From contig JACKCB010000003.1 of the NCBI GenBank assembly GCA_020634235.1, positions 236,594 through 300,593 on the forward strand: 64,000 bases of DNA, written 5' to 3'. The notes beneath the pieces are model-generated. The model was not told the DNA's origin. It saw nothing but the letters and a program-made list of their open reading frames with translations, and made no database searches. Below, piece after piece: positions 8,186 through 17,193 of this stretch. This DNA comes from Ardenticatenaceae bacterium. GTDB taxonomy: Bacteria > Chloroflexota > Anaerolineae > Promineifilales > Promineifilaceae. The stretch's first letter is position 1, and each line of letters starts with the position of its first letter. A program made the translations under genes and the position numbers.

Positions 8186-10144
8186 ATGACCGAGCGTTTT
8201 GATTTTGGCGGTGATTTCGTCTGGTATCCCACGCCGGCTTACACCGAGCGCAGTCACCTGAAGCGGTTCATGGCGCGGCACAACCTGGCCAGCCTGGCCG
8301 AACTGCAAGCGCGCTCAACCACCGACATCGCCTGGTTCACCGACGCCGTCCTCAACTACCTGGACATCCAGTTCCAAAAGCCCTACCACCAGGTGTTAGA
8401 CCTGTCGGCCGGCATTGAGCGGCCGCGCTGGTGTGTGGACGGCCAGCTGAACATCGCTACCAACTGCGTAGACAAATGGGCCGCCAATCCGGCCACCCGT
8501 GACCGGCCGGCCATCCTGTGGGAAGGGGAAGAGGGACAAACGGCGCGCCTGAGCTACGGCGAACTGGCCGCCGACGTAAATCGCTGCGTGAACGCGCTGC
8601 GCGGCCTGGGGCTGGGTCCGGGCGACGGCATTGGCATCCACATGCCCATGACGCCAGAGATTTGCGTGGCCCTGCTGGCCATTGCCAAACTGGGCGGCAT
8701 CATCATCCCCCTCTTCTCCGGCTTTGGCGCGGGGGCCATCAGCGCCCGCCTCAATGATCCCGGCGCGAAGGCTATCTTCACCGCCGACGGCATGTTCCGG
8801 CGGGGTAAGATCGTGCCCCTGAAACAAACAGCCGACGAAGCGGCCCAAGAGGTACCCACCCTGGCACACATGATTGTGCTGCGGCGCACCGGGCACGGGG
8901 TGGCCATGCAGCCCGGCCGGGACCACGACTGGCACCAACTGCTGGCCGGCCAGCCCGCCACCGCCGAACCCGCCCCCACCAGCGCCGAAGATGTGCTCAT
9001 GATCATCTACACCTCCGGCACCACCGGCAAGCCCAAGGGCACCGTCCACACCCACTGCGGCTTTCCCATCAAGTCCGCCCAGGACATGGCCTTTGGCACC
9101 GACGTCCATGCCGGCGACGTCATTCACTGGGTCACTGACATGGGCTGGATGATGGGACCGTGGCTCATCTTTGGGGCCACGCTGCTGGGGGCCACCTGCT
9201 TCCTGTTTGATGGCGCGCCCAACTACCCGGCCGGGGACCGCCTGTGGGCCATGGTCGAGCGCCACCGCGTAAACCAGTTGGGCATCTCCCCCACCCTGGT
9301 GCGCGCCCTCATCCCCGAAGGAGACGAGATGGTCACCCGCCATGACCTCTCTTGCCTGCACCTCTTCGCCTCCACCGGCGAGCCGTGGAACCCCGCTCCC
9401 TGGCTGTGGCTCTACAACGTCGTCGGCAAAGGGCAGCGCCCCATCATCAACTACTCCGGCGGCACCGAGATCGGCGGTGGCATTGTCATGGGCAACCCGC
9501 TGCAGCCGCTAAAACCGGCCGCCTTCTCCGGCCCCTGCCCCGGCATCGCCGCCGACGTCGTTGACAGCGACGGCCACTCCATCCGCAACCAGGTCGGCGA
9601 ACTGGTCATCCGCGCCCCCTGGATTGGCATGACCCGCGGCTTCTGGCAAGATGAGCAGCGCTACCTGGACGCCTACTGGTCACGCTTCCCCGGCGTTTGG
9701 GTACACGGCGACTGGGCCGCCATCGACGAAGATGGCCAGTGGTACATCCTGGGCCGCTCCGACGATACGGTGAAGGTGGCCGGCAAGCGGCTGGGACCGG
9801 CGGAAATGGAATCGATTCTGGTAGACCATCCCGCCGTGGCCGAGGCCGCGGTCATTGGCATCCCCGACGCGGTCAAGGGCAGCGCCGTCGTCTGCTTCTG
9901 CGTGCTCTTCCCCGGCCACACCGCCAGCGACGCACTGCGCGCTGAGCTGCAAGCCAAAGTGGCCGGCGAAATGGGCAAGCCGCTGCAGCCCAAAGAGATC
10001 TGGTTTGTCAGCGACCTGCCCAAAACCCGCAGCGCCAAGGTCATGCGGCGCATCATCCGCAGCGCCTACCTGGGCGAAAATCCCGGCGACACCTCCAGCC
10101 TCCTCAACCCCGACGCCGTAGCCGAAATCCGGCAGGCCCGCTAG
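8186..10144 (+). CDS. Acetyl/acyl-CoA synthetase family (AMP-forming)
   Basis: A 652-residue ANL-superfamily ligase, the usual length of acetyl-CoA synthetases. It has an ACS N-terminal region, the P-loop YTSGTTGKPKG (near residue 275), the ACS signature WVTDMGWMMGPW, a GRSDDTVKVAGKRLGPAE hinge/A8 segment, and the C-terminal A10 lysine in KTRSAKVMRR, whose Lys is normally the catalytic and acetylation-controlled residue. It activates a carboxylic acid with ATP and CoA. The pocket cannot be read with certainty, so acetate, propionate and longer acids are all possible. Good promoter and AAGGAG upstream; monocistronic. Confidence 0.9.
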   Translation: MTERFDFGGDFVWYPTPAYTERSHLKRFMARHNLASLAELQARSTTDIAWFTDAVLNYLDIQFQKPYHQVLDLSAGIERPRWCVDGQLNIATNCVDKWAANPATRDRPAILWEGEEGQTARLSYGELAADVNRCVNALRGLGLGPGDGIGIHMPMTPEICVALLAIAKLGGIIIPLFSGFGAGAISARLNDPGAKAIFTADGMFRRGKIVPLKQTADEAAQEVPTLAHMIVLRRTGHGVAMQPGRDHDWHQLLAGQPATAEPAPTSAEDVLMIIYTSGTTGKPKGTVHTHCGFPIKSAQDMAFGTDVHAGDVIHWVTDMGWMMGPWLIFGATLLGATCFLFDGAPNYPAGDRLWAMVERHRVNQLGISPTLVRALIPEGDEMVTRHDLSCLHLFASTGEPWNPAPWLWLYNVVGKGQRPIINYSGGTEIGGGIVMGNPLQPLKPAAFSGPCPGIAADVVDSDGHSIRNQVGELVIRAPWIGMTRGFWQDEQRYLDAYWSRFPGVWVHGDWAAIDEDGQWYILGRSDDTVKVAGKRLGPAEMESILVDHPAVAEAAVIGIPDAVKGSAVVCFCVLFPGHTASDALRAELQAKVAGEMGKPLQPKEIWFVSDLPKTRSAKVMRRIIRSAYLGENPGDTSSLLNPDAVAEIRQAR

Positions 10145-10232
10145 CGCGCCCGCCAACCGTTTCGCGATTATCCCCAGCGATGGTATCATCGCCGCCAACA
10201 TCATGCGGGCGGCAGCCCGGCCGGAACAACCG

Positions 10233-10254
10233 GGCCATGCACCGGTGCATGGCC
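10233..10254. promoter_or_regulatory. 22-bp perfect palindrome upstream of slyD
   Basis: GGCCATGCACC and its exact reverse complement lie back to back, ending 48 bases before the slyD ATG. A weak promoter-like TATCAT (10184-10189) lies upstream, so the palindrome would sit in the 5' leader. It could bind a dimeric regulator or fold as an mRNA hairpin. Confidence 0.5.
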
Positions 10255-10302
10255 GTGAATTAGCCGGCACGCCAGCAACTGACCACAAAAAAGGAACAAC
10301 TG

Positions 10303-10785
10303 ATGACCAAAGAAGACCTGATAGTAGCTAATAACGTCGTCGTAAGCCTGGGATACATGCTGCAGCTAGAGGATGGCGAGCTGGTTGACCAGTCAGCCGA
10401 AGGCCAGCCATTGGTTTACCTGCATGGCAACGGCCAACTCATCCCCGGCCTGGAGAATGCGCTGTATGGCCTGGCGGTGGGGGATGAAAAGCAGGTGGAA
10501 GTGCTGCCCTCCGAAGGGTATGGCGAGCGAGACGAGGGAAATTTCCAGTTGGTGCCACACAGCGCCTTCCCAGACAACCTGAAGCTTGAGGAAGGTATGC
10601 CCCTGCAAATGCGGGACAGCCAGAGCGGCCAGGTCTTTGGGGCTACGGTGGCCGACATCAACGAAGCCGGCGTGCTGCTGGACTTCAACCACCCGTTGGC
10701 CGGTGAGAAGCTGTACTTCAGCGTGAAGGTGGAGGGGCTGCGCCAGGCCACAGACGAGGAGATCGCCCACCAACACGTCCACTAA
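10303..10785 (+). CDS. slyD: FKBP-type peptidyl-prolyl isomerase, SlyD-like
   Basis: A 160-residue SlyD-type PPIase/chaperone. The split FKBP domain is seen as LEDGELVDQS...GNGQLIPGLENALYGLAVGD, then an IF (chaperone) insert, then the closing LDFNHPLAGEKLYFSVKVEGLR. The C-terminus is short, with only HQHVH, not the long His/Cys metal-binding tail of E. coli SlyD. It catalyses prolyl isomerisation and assists folding. AAAAAAGGAAC precedes the ATG. A strong terminator follows. Confidence 0.9.
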   Translation: MTKEDLIVANNVVVSLGYMLQLEDGELVDQSAEGQPLVYLHGNGQLIPGLENALYGLAVGDEKQVEVLPSEGYGERDEGNFQLVPHSAFPDNLKLEEGMPLQMRDSQSGQVFGATVADINEAGVLLDFNHPLAGEKLYFSVKVEGLRQATDEEIAHQHVH

Positions 10786-10826
10786 CGCCGGCCCTGACCG
10801 CCTGGTACTCCCTGGCCCAAAGACGG

Positions 10827-10864
10827 ACGGCTGATTGTGCGGGTTGCGCAATCAGCCGTTTTTT
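10827..10864 (+). terminator. Intrinsic terminator of slyD
   Basis: A stem of 10 perfect pairs extended by three more (one wobble), with a 5-base loop, is followed directly by TTTTTT (10859-10864). It lies between slyD and the convergent enoyl-CoA hydratase gene. Confidence 0.9.
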
Positions 10865-10890
10865 GTGCTGGCGCAGCCCCCGGCCGGGGG

Positions 10891-11679
10891 CTAAAGCGGG
10901 CGGTTAAAGCGCGGCGGGCGTTTCTCCAGAAAGGCATCCAGCGCTTCGCGGTGGTTGGGTTCGTTCCAGAGCTGGTTGAACAACTGGGCTTCGTAGGCAT
11001 TGGTCTCCGGCAGGGAGAGCTGCCCGGCCGCGTGCGTGAGCAGTTTCAGCGCGGCCAGGGCGTCTTGGGGCAGGGCGGCCAGCTCAGCCGCCCAGGCGCG
11101 GGCCGCGGCCAGCGTCTGTTCCCCGGCCGGGACCACCCGCTGCACCAGGCCAATCTGCTGCGCTTCGGTGGCGGTTAGCACCCGGCCGGTTAACAGCAGC
11201 TCCAGCGCCCGGCTTTGCCCCAGCAGGCGCACCAGGCGGCCCGTTCCGCCCCAGCCCGTGGTTAGCCCGTTGCGCACCTGCGCAAAGCCCAGCCGGGCAT
11301 GCGCCGCCGCCAGCCGCAGGTCACAGGCCGTCACAATCTCACAGCCGCCGCCAAACGCATCCCCGTTTATGGCCGCAATCACCGGCAGCGGCAGTGCCTG
11401 CAACTGCGCCAGCGCCGCGCTCATGGTGCGGTTTAGCCGCTCCGCCGCCGCCTTCTCCGGGTGGCGTGCCAACTCGCGCAAATCACCGCCGGAGACAAAC
11501 GCCTGGTCACCCGCGCCGGTGATGATGAGCACACGCAGGGCCGGGTCACCGGCAGCCGCCGCGACCGCTGCCGCAAATTCTACCTGCGCCTGCCAGTTCA
11601 ACGCGTTGCGAGCTTCCGGCCGGGTCACCTGCAGCACGCCAATGCCCTCCGTTACCTGGTATTCAGTCACGTTTTTCAT
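10891..11679 (-). CDS. Enoyl-CoA hydratase/isomerase family protein
   Basis: A 262-residue crotonase-fold protein. The oxyanion-hole segments are clear: VSGGDLRELA (near residue 70) and GDAFGGGCEIV (near residue 107). The first catalytic acid of mitochondrial enoyl-CoA hydratase falls in GWGGTGRL here rather than the usual GxxPxxGGxxxL, so the reaction may be hydration, isomerisation or another crotonase chemistry. Role probably fatty-acid or branched-acid degradation. The frame is open to 11757, but ATG 11679 has a promoter-like pair ending 7 bases upstream and no Shine-Dalgarno, suggesting a leaderless mRNA. Confidence 0.87.
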   Translation of the reverse strand: MKNVTEYQVTEGIGVLQVTRPEARNALNWQAQVEFAAAVAAAAGDPALRVLIITGAGDQAFVSGGDLRELARHPEKAAAERLNRTMSAALAQLQALPLPVIAAINGDAFGGGCEIVTACDLRLAAAHARLGFAQVRNGLTTGWGGTGRLVRLLGQSRALELLLTGRVLTATEAQQIGLVQRVVPAGEQTLAAARAWAAELAALPQDALAALKLLTHAAGQLSLPETNAYEAQLFNQLWNEPNHREALDAFLEKRPPRFNRPL

Positions 11680-11686
11680 GCGGCAT

Positions 11687-11716
11687 AGTTTAGCAGACCC
11701 GCCCGGCCGGGTGTAA
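11687..11716 (-). promoter_or_regulatory. Promoter of enoyl-CoA hydratase gene, leaderless-type
   Basis: On the minus strand TTACAC (11711-11716), an 18-base spacer and TAAACT (11687-11692) are followed by 7 bases and ATG 11679. The spacer contains a copy of the genome-wide palindromic decamer. Confidence 0.4.
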
Positions 11717-12348
11717 TTTGTGCGCTGTGACCATCTTGGGCGCGCTGGTCTTGCCACCCGCGCGCGCCTGCTCTAACATACGTTCCGACGCCTAGCGACC
11801 ATCACCGCTGGCGAGGATGGCAACAGGTAGAGGCGATGAACGAAGCGCAAGCAGATGGGGTACCGGGCTGGCTGAAGCTGGCTGGCGGCTTGCTGCTGCT
11901 GCTGGGGCTGCTGGGCGTGGCGCTGGTGGCCAGCGGCCTGTTTGACCCCCGGCCGGGTACCGATTTCGGCCCCGTCCTGACTCCCGGCCGGGTCGCCATC
12001 CCGGCCGGGGCAGCGCAAACCACCTGGCTCACCAATACCCTGCCCCTGGACCAACCCTTCAGCCTCCGCCTGACCGCTGCCCTGGCCGCCGGCGAAGCGG
12101 ACAGCGGCTACGGCATAGCCTTGGGCAGCCCGGCCAGCGAATGGGTGGTGGCCCTCTCCCCGCTGGGCTACGTGGCCATCTGGCAAACGGTCGCTGGCCA
12201 GCGGGAGGAGGTTCTGCCCTGGCAGACCTGGCCCCATGCCCGGCCGGGCACAGCCAGCAACGAGTTCCAACTGGACGTGCAAGCCGGGCAAATGACGGTG
12301 CGGATCAACCGGGAATGGCTGTGGCAGGGGGTGTGGCCCCCGGCCGGG
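11702..12348. repeat. Example cluster of the CCCGGCCGGG iterated palindrome
   Basis: Six exact copies of the 10-bp palindrome occur here: 11702-11711, 11948-11957, 11983-11992, 12000-12009, 12239-12248 and 12339-12348. One is intergenic and five are inside the next gene in different reading frames, coding for RPG or PAG. The same decamer recurs in most of the window; this cluster is given as a well-defined example. Confidence 0.95.
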
Positions 12349-12450
12349 CTGCCGGCCAGCGGACAGGTTGGGCTGTACGCCCAGAGCTTCGGCGACAGCG
12401 CCGCTTTCGATTTCCTGGCGCTGCAATTGGCGGGCGGCCTGCCTAACTAG
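11836..12450 (+). CDS. Membrane-anchored protein with probable jelly-roll domain, function unknown
   Basis: A 204-residue protein with a short cytoplasmic N-terminus, one very hydrophobic segment (residues ~15-36, rich in Leu/Gly) and an extracytoplasmic domain. That domain has a pattern of beta strands ending in VRINREWLWQGV...GQVGLYAQSFGDSAAFDFLALQ, which is like LamG or DUF1080-type concanavalin folds (known to bind sugars). The function is not recognised. The gene holds five exact copies of the iterated decamer. It overlaps the convergent gene by 8 bases. Confidence 0.75.
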   Translation: MNEAQADGVPGWLKLAGGLLLLLGLLGVALVASGLFDPRPGTDFGPVLTPGRVAIPAGAAQTTWLTNTLPLDQPFSLRLTAALAAGEADSGYGIALGSPASEWVVALSPLGYVAIWQTVAGQREEVLPWQTWPHARPGTASNEFQLDVQAGQMTVRINREWLWQGVWPPAGLPASGQVGLYAQSFGDSAAFDFLALQLAGGLPN

Positions 12451-13693
12451 CCAGGGCAGCCAGTGCGGCCGCGCCGGGGCCATAGATGATCTCATTGGCC
12501 CCCAGGAAGCTGGCCAGTTCGCTGATGGCGGCGCACACCGCCCGGCCGGGGCCGGCCCAATCCACCCCCGCCTCGGTGTACGCCGCGTTCACGTGCAGCC
12601 GGCCCGTCTTGCGGTCCATCTTGGGATCCAGCCGCCCAATCAGCCGGTCGCCGTGCAGAATAGGCAGCACGTAGTAGCCATATTGCCGCCTGGCCGCCGG
12701 CACATAAATCTCCACCCGGTAATAGAAATCAAACAACTGCTCGGTGCGCTTGCGGTCGCAGATCAGGTTATCAAATGGGGAGAGGAGCGTTGTTTGCGGC
12801 TGCCATTCGCCGGCACGCAGGCGGGCAAGCTGCGGCAGGGCATCGGCATGGATGTACCACGTTTCCGGCCATGGCCCATCCTCAGTCATGATTTGCACCG
12901 GCCGGATGCGCCCTTGCTGCTGCAAGGCGGCCAACGCGCCCGGTAGATCGGGATAACCGCCGCGCAGGAAATGTTCCTTGATCTGCTGCGCCGTGGCTAC
13001 CCCCAGGGCACGCAGCGCATGTTCGGCCCCCTGGGTGCTCACCCCGGCCGGGGGCAAACTGCGCCGCGGCGTCCAGTCCGGCAGCCAGCGCTCGGCCAGG
13101 TCCCATTGGCGGCCATTGCCATTACGCCCGGCCACCGCCAGCACCCCCTCGGTCCACAACACGTCCAGCATCCGGGGCACGTTGCGCCCGTTGGTCCAGC
13201 CGGTCGACTGCCACGCCTTGTCCGACAGGTCTTCAATAGCCGCCGAGGCCAGCGGGCCGTCCGCTTCCAGGCGCTGCAAAACATGTTCGCGCAGCCCCTG
13301 GTTCTCGGCCAGCCAGTGGAAAGTGCGAATGTGGCGGCTGTGGCCGGCGGCGTACTGCTCCATGTGGTAGCGGAAGATGGGGTAATCCTCGGTGAGGACG
13401 ATGGAGGCAGCGTGGGCCCAATACTCAAAGAGCTGCCGGCTCTCCCAGCGCAGGAAATCTAGCCCGGCCGGGTCAAAATTCCCCAGCCGGCTCCACAACA
13501 CCAGCAGATGGGTGCGCTCGACGGCGCGGATGGGGTCTAGTTGCAGGCAGCGAATGGCGCGCAGCAGGGCCAGGATGTCATTGGGGGTGGTCGCCGGCCC
13601 CGGCCGGGGGGCAGTTAGCTGCTGCTGCACAATCGCCAGCCGGCGCGCTTCGGCCAGGGTAATAGCAACGGGGGACATGTCAGCCATAGGCAT
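12443..13693 (-). CDS. YcaQ/AlkZ-family DNA glycosylase (winged-helix HTH_42)
   Basis: A 416-residue winged-helix protein of the family that unhooks DNA interstrand crosslinks and removes bulky alkyl adducts. The catalytic loop appears as QLD (residues 51-53, in CLQLDPIRAVERTH), matching the QxD of the YcaQ/AlkX branch rather than the QxQ of AlkZ. The family block SPFDNLICDRKRTEQLFDFYYRVEIYVP is intact near residues 320-347. It lies close to xpt and polA, so a repair role fits the context, although the genes are not obviously one operon. ATG 13687 is a second possible start. Confidence 0.85.
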   Translation of the reverse strand: MPMADMSPVAITLAEARRLAIVQQQLTAPRPGPATTPNDILALLRAIRCLQLDPIRAVERTHLLVLWSRLGNFDPAGLDFLRWESRQLFEYWAHAASIVLTEDYPIFRYHMEQYAAGHSRHIRTFHWLAENQGLREHVLQRLEADGPLASAAIEDLSDKAWQSTGWTNGRNVPRMLDVLWTEGVLAVAGRNGNGRQWDLAERWLPDWTPRRSLPPAGVSTQGAEHALRALGVATAQQIKEHFLRGGYPDLPGALAALQQQGRIRPVQIMTEDGPWPETWYIHADALPQLARLRAGEWQPQTTLLSPFDNLICDRKRTEQLFDFYYRVEIYVPAARRQYGYYVLPILHGDRLIGRLDPKMDRKTGRLHVNAAYTEAGVDWAGPGRAVCAAISELASFLGANEIIYGPGAAALAALAS

Positions 13694-13710
13694 CTCCGGT
13701 CAGGCAGCCA

Positions 13711-14286
13711 TCAGGCCACCACAATCTGCTCGTCCCGCACGTCCACCCTGGCCAGGCTGATGATGGGCACTTGCAGCGGCGTAAGCAGTTCCCGGCCGGT
13801 CTCAAACACCTTCTCCACCACGCAGCCAATGCCGCACAGCACCGCCCCGCTGGCGGCAATGAGCCGGGCCAACGCCTCGATGGTGTGTCCCTTGGCCAGG
13901 AAATCGTCGATGAGCAGCACGCGGTCAGCCAGGCCCAGATATTCGGGCGAGATCATCAATTGCACAATGCCGCCCTTGGTCCGGCTGGGCGCTTCGGCAG
14001 TGAAGACCCCATTGGCCATGGTCACCGGCCGGTGCTTGCGTGCATACACCAGCGGCACGCCCAGCACATGCGCCGTGGCAAACGCCGGGGCAATGCCGCT
14101 CACCTCGGCCGTCACCACCTTGGTGATACCCACCACCCCGGCCGCGCTAAATGCCTCGGCAAACGCCTGCCCCATCCCCATGGTCAACGTCGGGTCAATC
14201 TGGTGGTTGATAAACCCATCCACCTTGATAATGCCGCGCCCCAAATAAACGGCCTCGGCCTGAATACGCTCAATCAAAGCTTGCAT
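13711..14286 (-). CDS. xpt: Xanthine phosphoribosyltransferase
   Basis: A 191-residue type I phosphoribosyltransferase of the Xpt group. The N-terminus (MQALIERIQAEAVYLGRGIIKVDGFINHQ) and the PRPP-binding motif VLLIDDFLAKGHT are characteristic. It converts xanthine and PRPP to XMP in purine salvage. The frame is open to 14325, but ATG 14286 matches the family start and has GAGG upstream. No guanine riboswitch was seen upstream. It lies 48 bases after polA on the same strand. Confidence 0.92.
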   Translation of the reverse strand: MQALIERIQAEAVYLGRGIIKVDGFINHQIDPTLTMGMGQAFAEAFSAAGVVGITKVVTAEVSGIAPAFATAHVLGVPLVYARKHRPVTMANGVFTAEAPSRTKGGIVQLMISPEYLGLADRVLLIDDFLAKGHTIEALARLIAASGAVLCGIGCVVEKVFETGRELLTPLQVPIISLARVDVRDEQIVVA

Positions 14287-14334
14287 CGCAACCTCGCTGC
14301 CAAACACAAACAACCCACAAAACACAACACACCC

Positions 14335-17115
14335 TCACCCCTTCAACTCCAACCAATTCCCCCCCGTACTGGCCTCCACCTTCAAGGGCACATCCAGCTT
14401 AAAGGCGCCAGACATCGTCGTCATCACCAGGGGCTTGACCTCGGCCACCTCTTCCTCCGGCAGCTCCAGCAGCAGCTCGTCGTGCACCTGCAAAATCATA
14501 CGCGCCCGGTAACCGGCCAGCAGCGCTTCATGCAGCCGGATCATGGCCAGCTTGATGATGTCGGCCGCCGTGCCCTGGATGGGATGGTTGATGGCTTCGC
14601 GCTCGGCGCGGCTGATGGCCTCGCGGTTGGCCGCACCCTTCACCTGAAAAACGGGGAAGTAGCGCCGCCGCCCCAGCAGCGTCTCCACGTACCCCTGCTT
14701 GCGGGCCAGCGCCTTGGTGTTGTCCAGGTATTCGCGCACGCCGGGCAGCCGCTCGAAGTAGGCTTTGATGTAGTTCTCCGCCTCGGCCAGGGTCAGTTCA
14801 GAATCGCGGGACAGCCGGTAAGCGCCCATGCCATACATCAGGCCAAAGTTAACTGCTTTGGCAAAGCGACGCTGATTGTAGGTCACTTCTTCGGGCGGGA
14901 TGTGGTACACGGCGGCGGCGGTGGTACGGTGAATATCCTGGTCGGCCCAGAACGCCTCCAACAGCGTCTGGTCCTGGCTGACGTGGGCCAGGATGCGCAG
15001 CTCTACCTGCGAATAGTCGGCAGCCAGGAAGACCCACCCCGGCCGGGCCACAAACCCCCGCCGGATCTGCTGCCCCACCTCAGTACGAATGGGGATATTC
15101 TGCAAATTGGGCGCCTCACTGGCCAGCCGCCCGGTTACCGAGCCGGTCTGGTTAAAGCGGGTGTGGATCCGGCCGGTGGTGGGGTTCACCATCTCCGGCA
15201 GCGAATCCACGTACGTACTCTTGAGCTTATTCAGCTCACGATACTCCACCACCCGGTGGACAATCCCCAGCTCATCATTGGGCAGCAGACCCTCCAGCAC
15301 GTCAGACGCGGTCGAGTAATAGCCGCTCTTGGTACGCCGCAGCCGCTCATGGGGCATATTCAGCTCTTTGAACAACACGTCGCTTAACTGCTGGGTAGAG
15401 TTGATGTTGAAAGGATGGCCAGCAATGTCATAGATCTCCCCTTCCAACTGGGCAATGCGGGCCGCCAACTCCCCCGACATCTGGTGGAAAAAGGGCACAT
15501 CCACCCCCACGCCCACCTGCTCCATGTCCGACAAGACCGGCATCAACTGCATCTCCATAGCCATCAGGTCGGCCAGCCCTTTTTCGGCCAGCTCTTTTTG
15601 CAGCGGCGCGACCAGGCGCAGAGTCATGTCGGCATCGGCTGCGCCATAAGGAGCGGCATCGGCGATGGGCACTTCGGCAAAGGAGCGCTGTTTGGCCCCA
15701 GAGCCGATCAGGTCGCTGATCTCGGTCATCTGGATGCCTAGCCGGTGCCCGGCCAACCCTTTTAGCCCTTTGAACTTGCTGGCCGGGTTGGTCAGCCACT
15801 CGGCAATCATCGTATCGAAGGTAACGGGGGTCACGCGCACCCCGTAGCGATCCAGGATGGTGTAGTCATACTTGGCGTTGTGGGCCACTTTAGGAATGTT
15901 GGGGTTGGTCAGCCCCGGCCGGATAGCCTCCAACACCTGGTCCAGCGGCAACTGACCCTCGGCCAGGCGTGGTTCGGACGCGAACAGCGACATCTGCCCG
16001 CTTTGCGCCTGGGCCGGCTGGGCCAGGTGGCCCACCGGGATGTAGTAGCTCACCGGTGGCTCGGTGCACAGGCAAATGCCCACCAGTTCGGCTACCATCT
16101 TGTCCAGCCCAGTCGTTTCCACGTCGAAGCTGATCATCGTCGCCTTATCCAGCAGCCTGGCCAGCTCGCGCAGCCCGGCCGGGGTATTGACCAACACCGG
16201 CTGCGTCAGCACCGGCCGGGGGCCGCTCTTGCGCTCTTCCACTTGCTCGGCCACCCGGCCGGTGAGCGTGCGGAACTCCAGCGTGCGGAACAGCGCCAGC
16301 ACCTGCTCTGCGTCAAACTCCTGGGCCACACACGCCGCCAGGTCCAGATGGATAGGAGCATCGGTCACGATCTTGGCCAGTCTGTAGCTCAGGTAGGCCA
16401 TCTCCTTCTCCGCCGCCAGCTTGCTGCGGAAACGAGAAGGCACCTCCTCCAGGTGCTCATAAATGCCGTCCAACGTGCCATACTGCTGTAACAAACCGGT
16501 GGCCGTCTTCTCGCCCACCCCCTTTACACCAGGGATATTGTCACTGCTGTCACCCATCAGCGCCTTCAGGTCTACGATTTGCGCCGGCTTCAGTCCATAT
16601 TTCGCTTCCACGGCGGCCACGTCAAACAGCGCGGGCTGGCGATCGTACCGGCCGGGGGGCAGTTCCACCAGCGTATTCTCATCCACCAGTTGCAGCAAAT
16701 CCCGGTCACCGGTGATGATGTGCACGGGCACCTGCTGCGCCGCCGCCTGCCGGGCCACCGTGCCCAAGACATCATCCGCCTCATACCCATCCAGGTCAAG
16801 AATAGGGATGTTGAACGTGTGCACCACTTCGCGAATACGCTCAATTTGCACCCGCAGCTCCTCCGGCATCTTTTCGCGCGTGCCCTTATACTCGGCAAAC
16901 AGCGCATCGCGGAAGGTCGCGCCCAGGTCAAAGCTTACCGCCAGGTAATAGGGCGGGTCATCGCCGTAGATCAGGTCCAGCAGCGTGCGGGTGAAACCGT
17001 AGGTGGCATTCGTTGGCTCGCCTAGCTTGGTGGTAAATGCCTCTAGCGGTAGGGCGTAGAAGACACGGTAGGCCAGGGCGTGGCCATCGATAAGCACTAG
17101 TCTTTTGGTGGTCAT
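14335..17115 (-). CDS. polA: DNA polymerase I
   Basis: A 926-residue PolA with all three domains. The 5'-3' exonuclease/FEN domain is at residues 1-290 (LIDGHALAYRVFYA; GYEADDVLG; GDSSDNIPGVKGVGEKTA). The 3'-5' proofreading domain at ~300-500 keeps its acidic residues (ISFDVETTGL, HNAKYDYTI, GAADADMTL), so proofreading is probably active. The family A polymerase domain at ~530-926 has RRGFVARPGW, ADYSQVELRILAHVS, RRFAKAVNFGLMYGMGAYRLS and LQVHDELLLELP. It works in Okazaki fragment processing and repair. AAAGGA precedes the ATG. Confidence 0.97.
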   Translation of the reverse strand: MTTKRLVLIDGHALAYRVFYALPLEAFTTKLGEPTNATYGFTRTLLDLIYGDDPPYYLAVSFDLGATFRDALFAEYKGTREKMPEELRVQIERIREVVHTFNIPILDLDGYEADDVLGTVARQAAAQQVPVHIITGDRDLLQLVDENTLVELPPGRYDRQPALFDVAAVEAKYGLKPAQIVDLKALMGDSSDNIPGVKGVGEKTATGLLQQYGTLDGIYEHLEEVPSRFRSKLAAEKEMAYLSYRLAKIVTDAPIHLDLAACVAQEFDAEQVLALFRTLEFRTLTGRVAEQVEERKSGPRPVLTQPVLVNTPAGLRELARLLDKATMISFDVETTGLDKMVAELVGICLCTEPPVSYYIPVGHLAQPAQAQSGQMSLFASEPRLAEGQLPLDQVLEAIRPGLTNPNIPKVAHNAKYDYTILDRYGVRVTPVTFDTMIAEWLTNPASKFKGLKGLAGHRLGIQMTEISDLIGSGAKQRSFAEVPIADAAPYGAADADMTLRLVAPLQKELAEKGLADLMAMEMQLMPVLSDMEQVGVGVDVPFFHQMSGELAARIAQLEGEIYDIAGHPFNINSTQQLSDVLFKELNMPHERLRRTKSGYYSTASDVLEGLLPNDELGIVHRVVEYRELNKLKSTYVDSLPEMVNPTTGRIHTRFNQTGSVTGRLASEAPNLQNIPIRTEVGQQIRRGFVARPGWVFLAADYSQVELRILAHVSQDQTLLEAFWADQDIHRTTAAAVYHIPPEEVTYNQRRFAKAVNFGLMYGMGAYRLSRDSELTLAEAENYIKAYFERLPGVREYLDNTKALARKQGYVETLLGRRRYFPVFQVKGAANREAISRAEREAINHPIQGTAADIIKLAMIRLHEALLAGYRARMILQVHDELLLELPEEEVAEVKPLVMTTMSGAFKLDVPLKVEASTGGNWLELKG

Positions 17116-17193
17116 GGTGTGTCCTTTCGCATCCAGTCCGCAGGTGCGGCATGGCCGGGTAGACAGACCGGCAGACTGCCGGGCGGCCGGCCC

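Noticed and set aside
13771..15387. A 538-codon plus-strand frame across xpt and polA
   Set aside because: It runs antisense through two genes with strong family matches and is rich in His/Gln/Arg without motifs.
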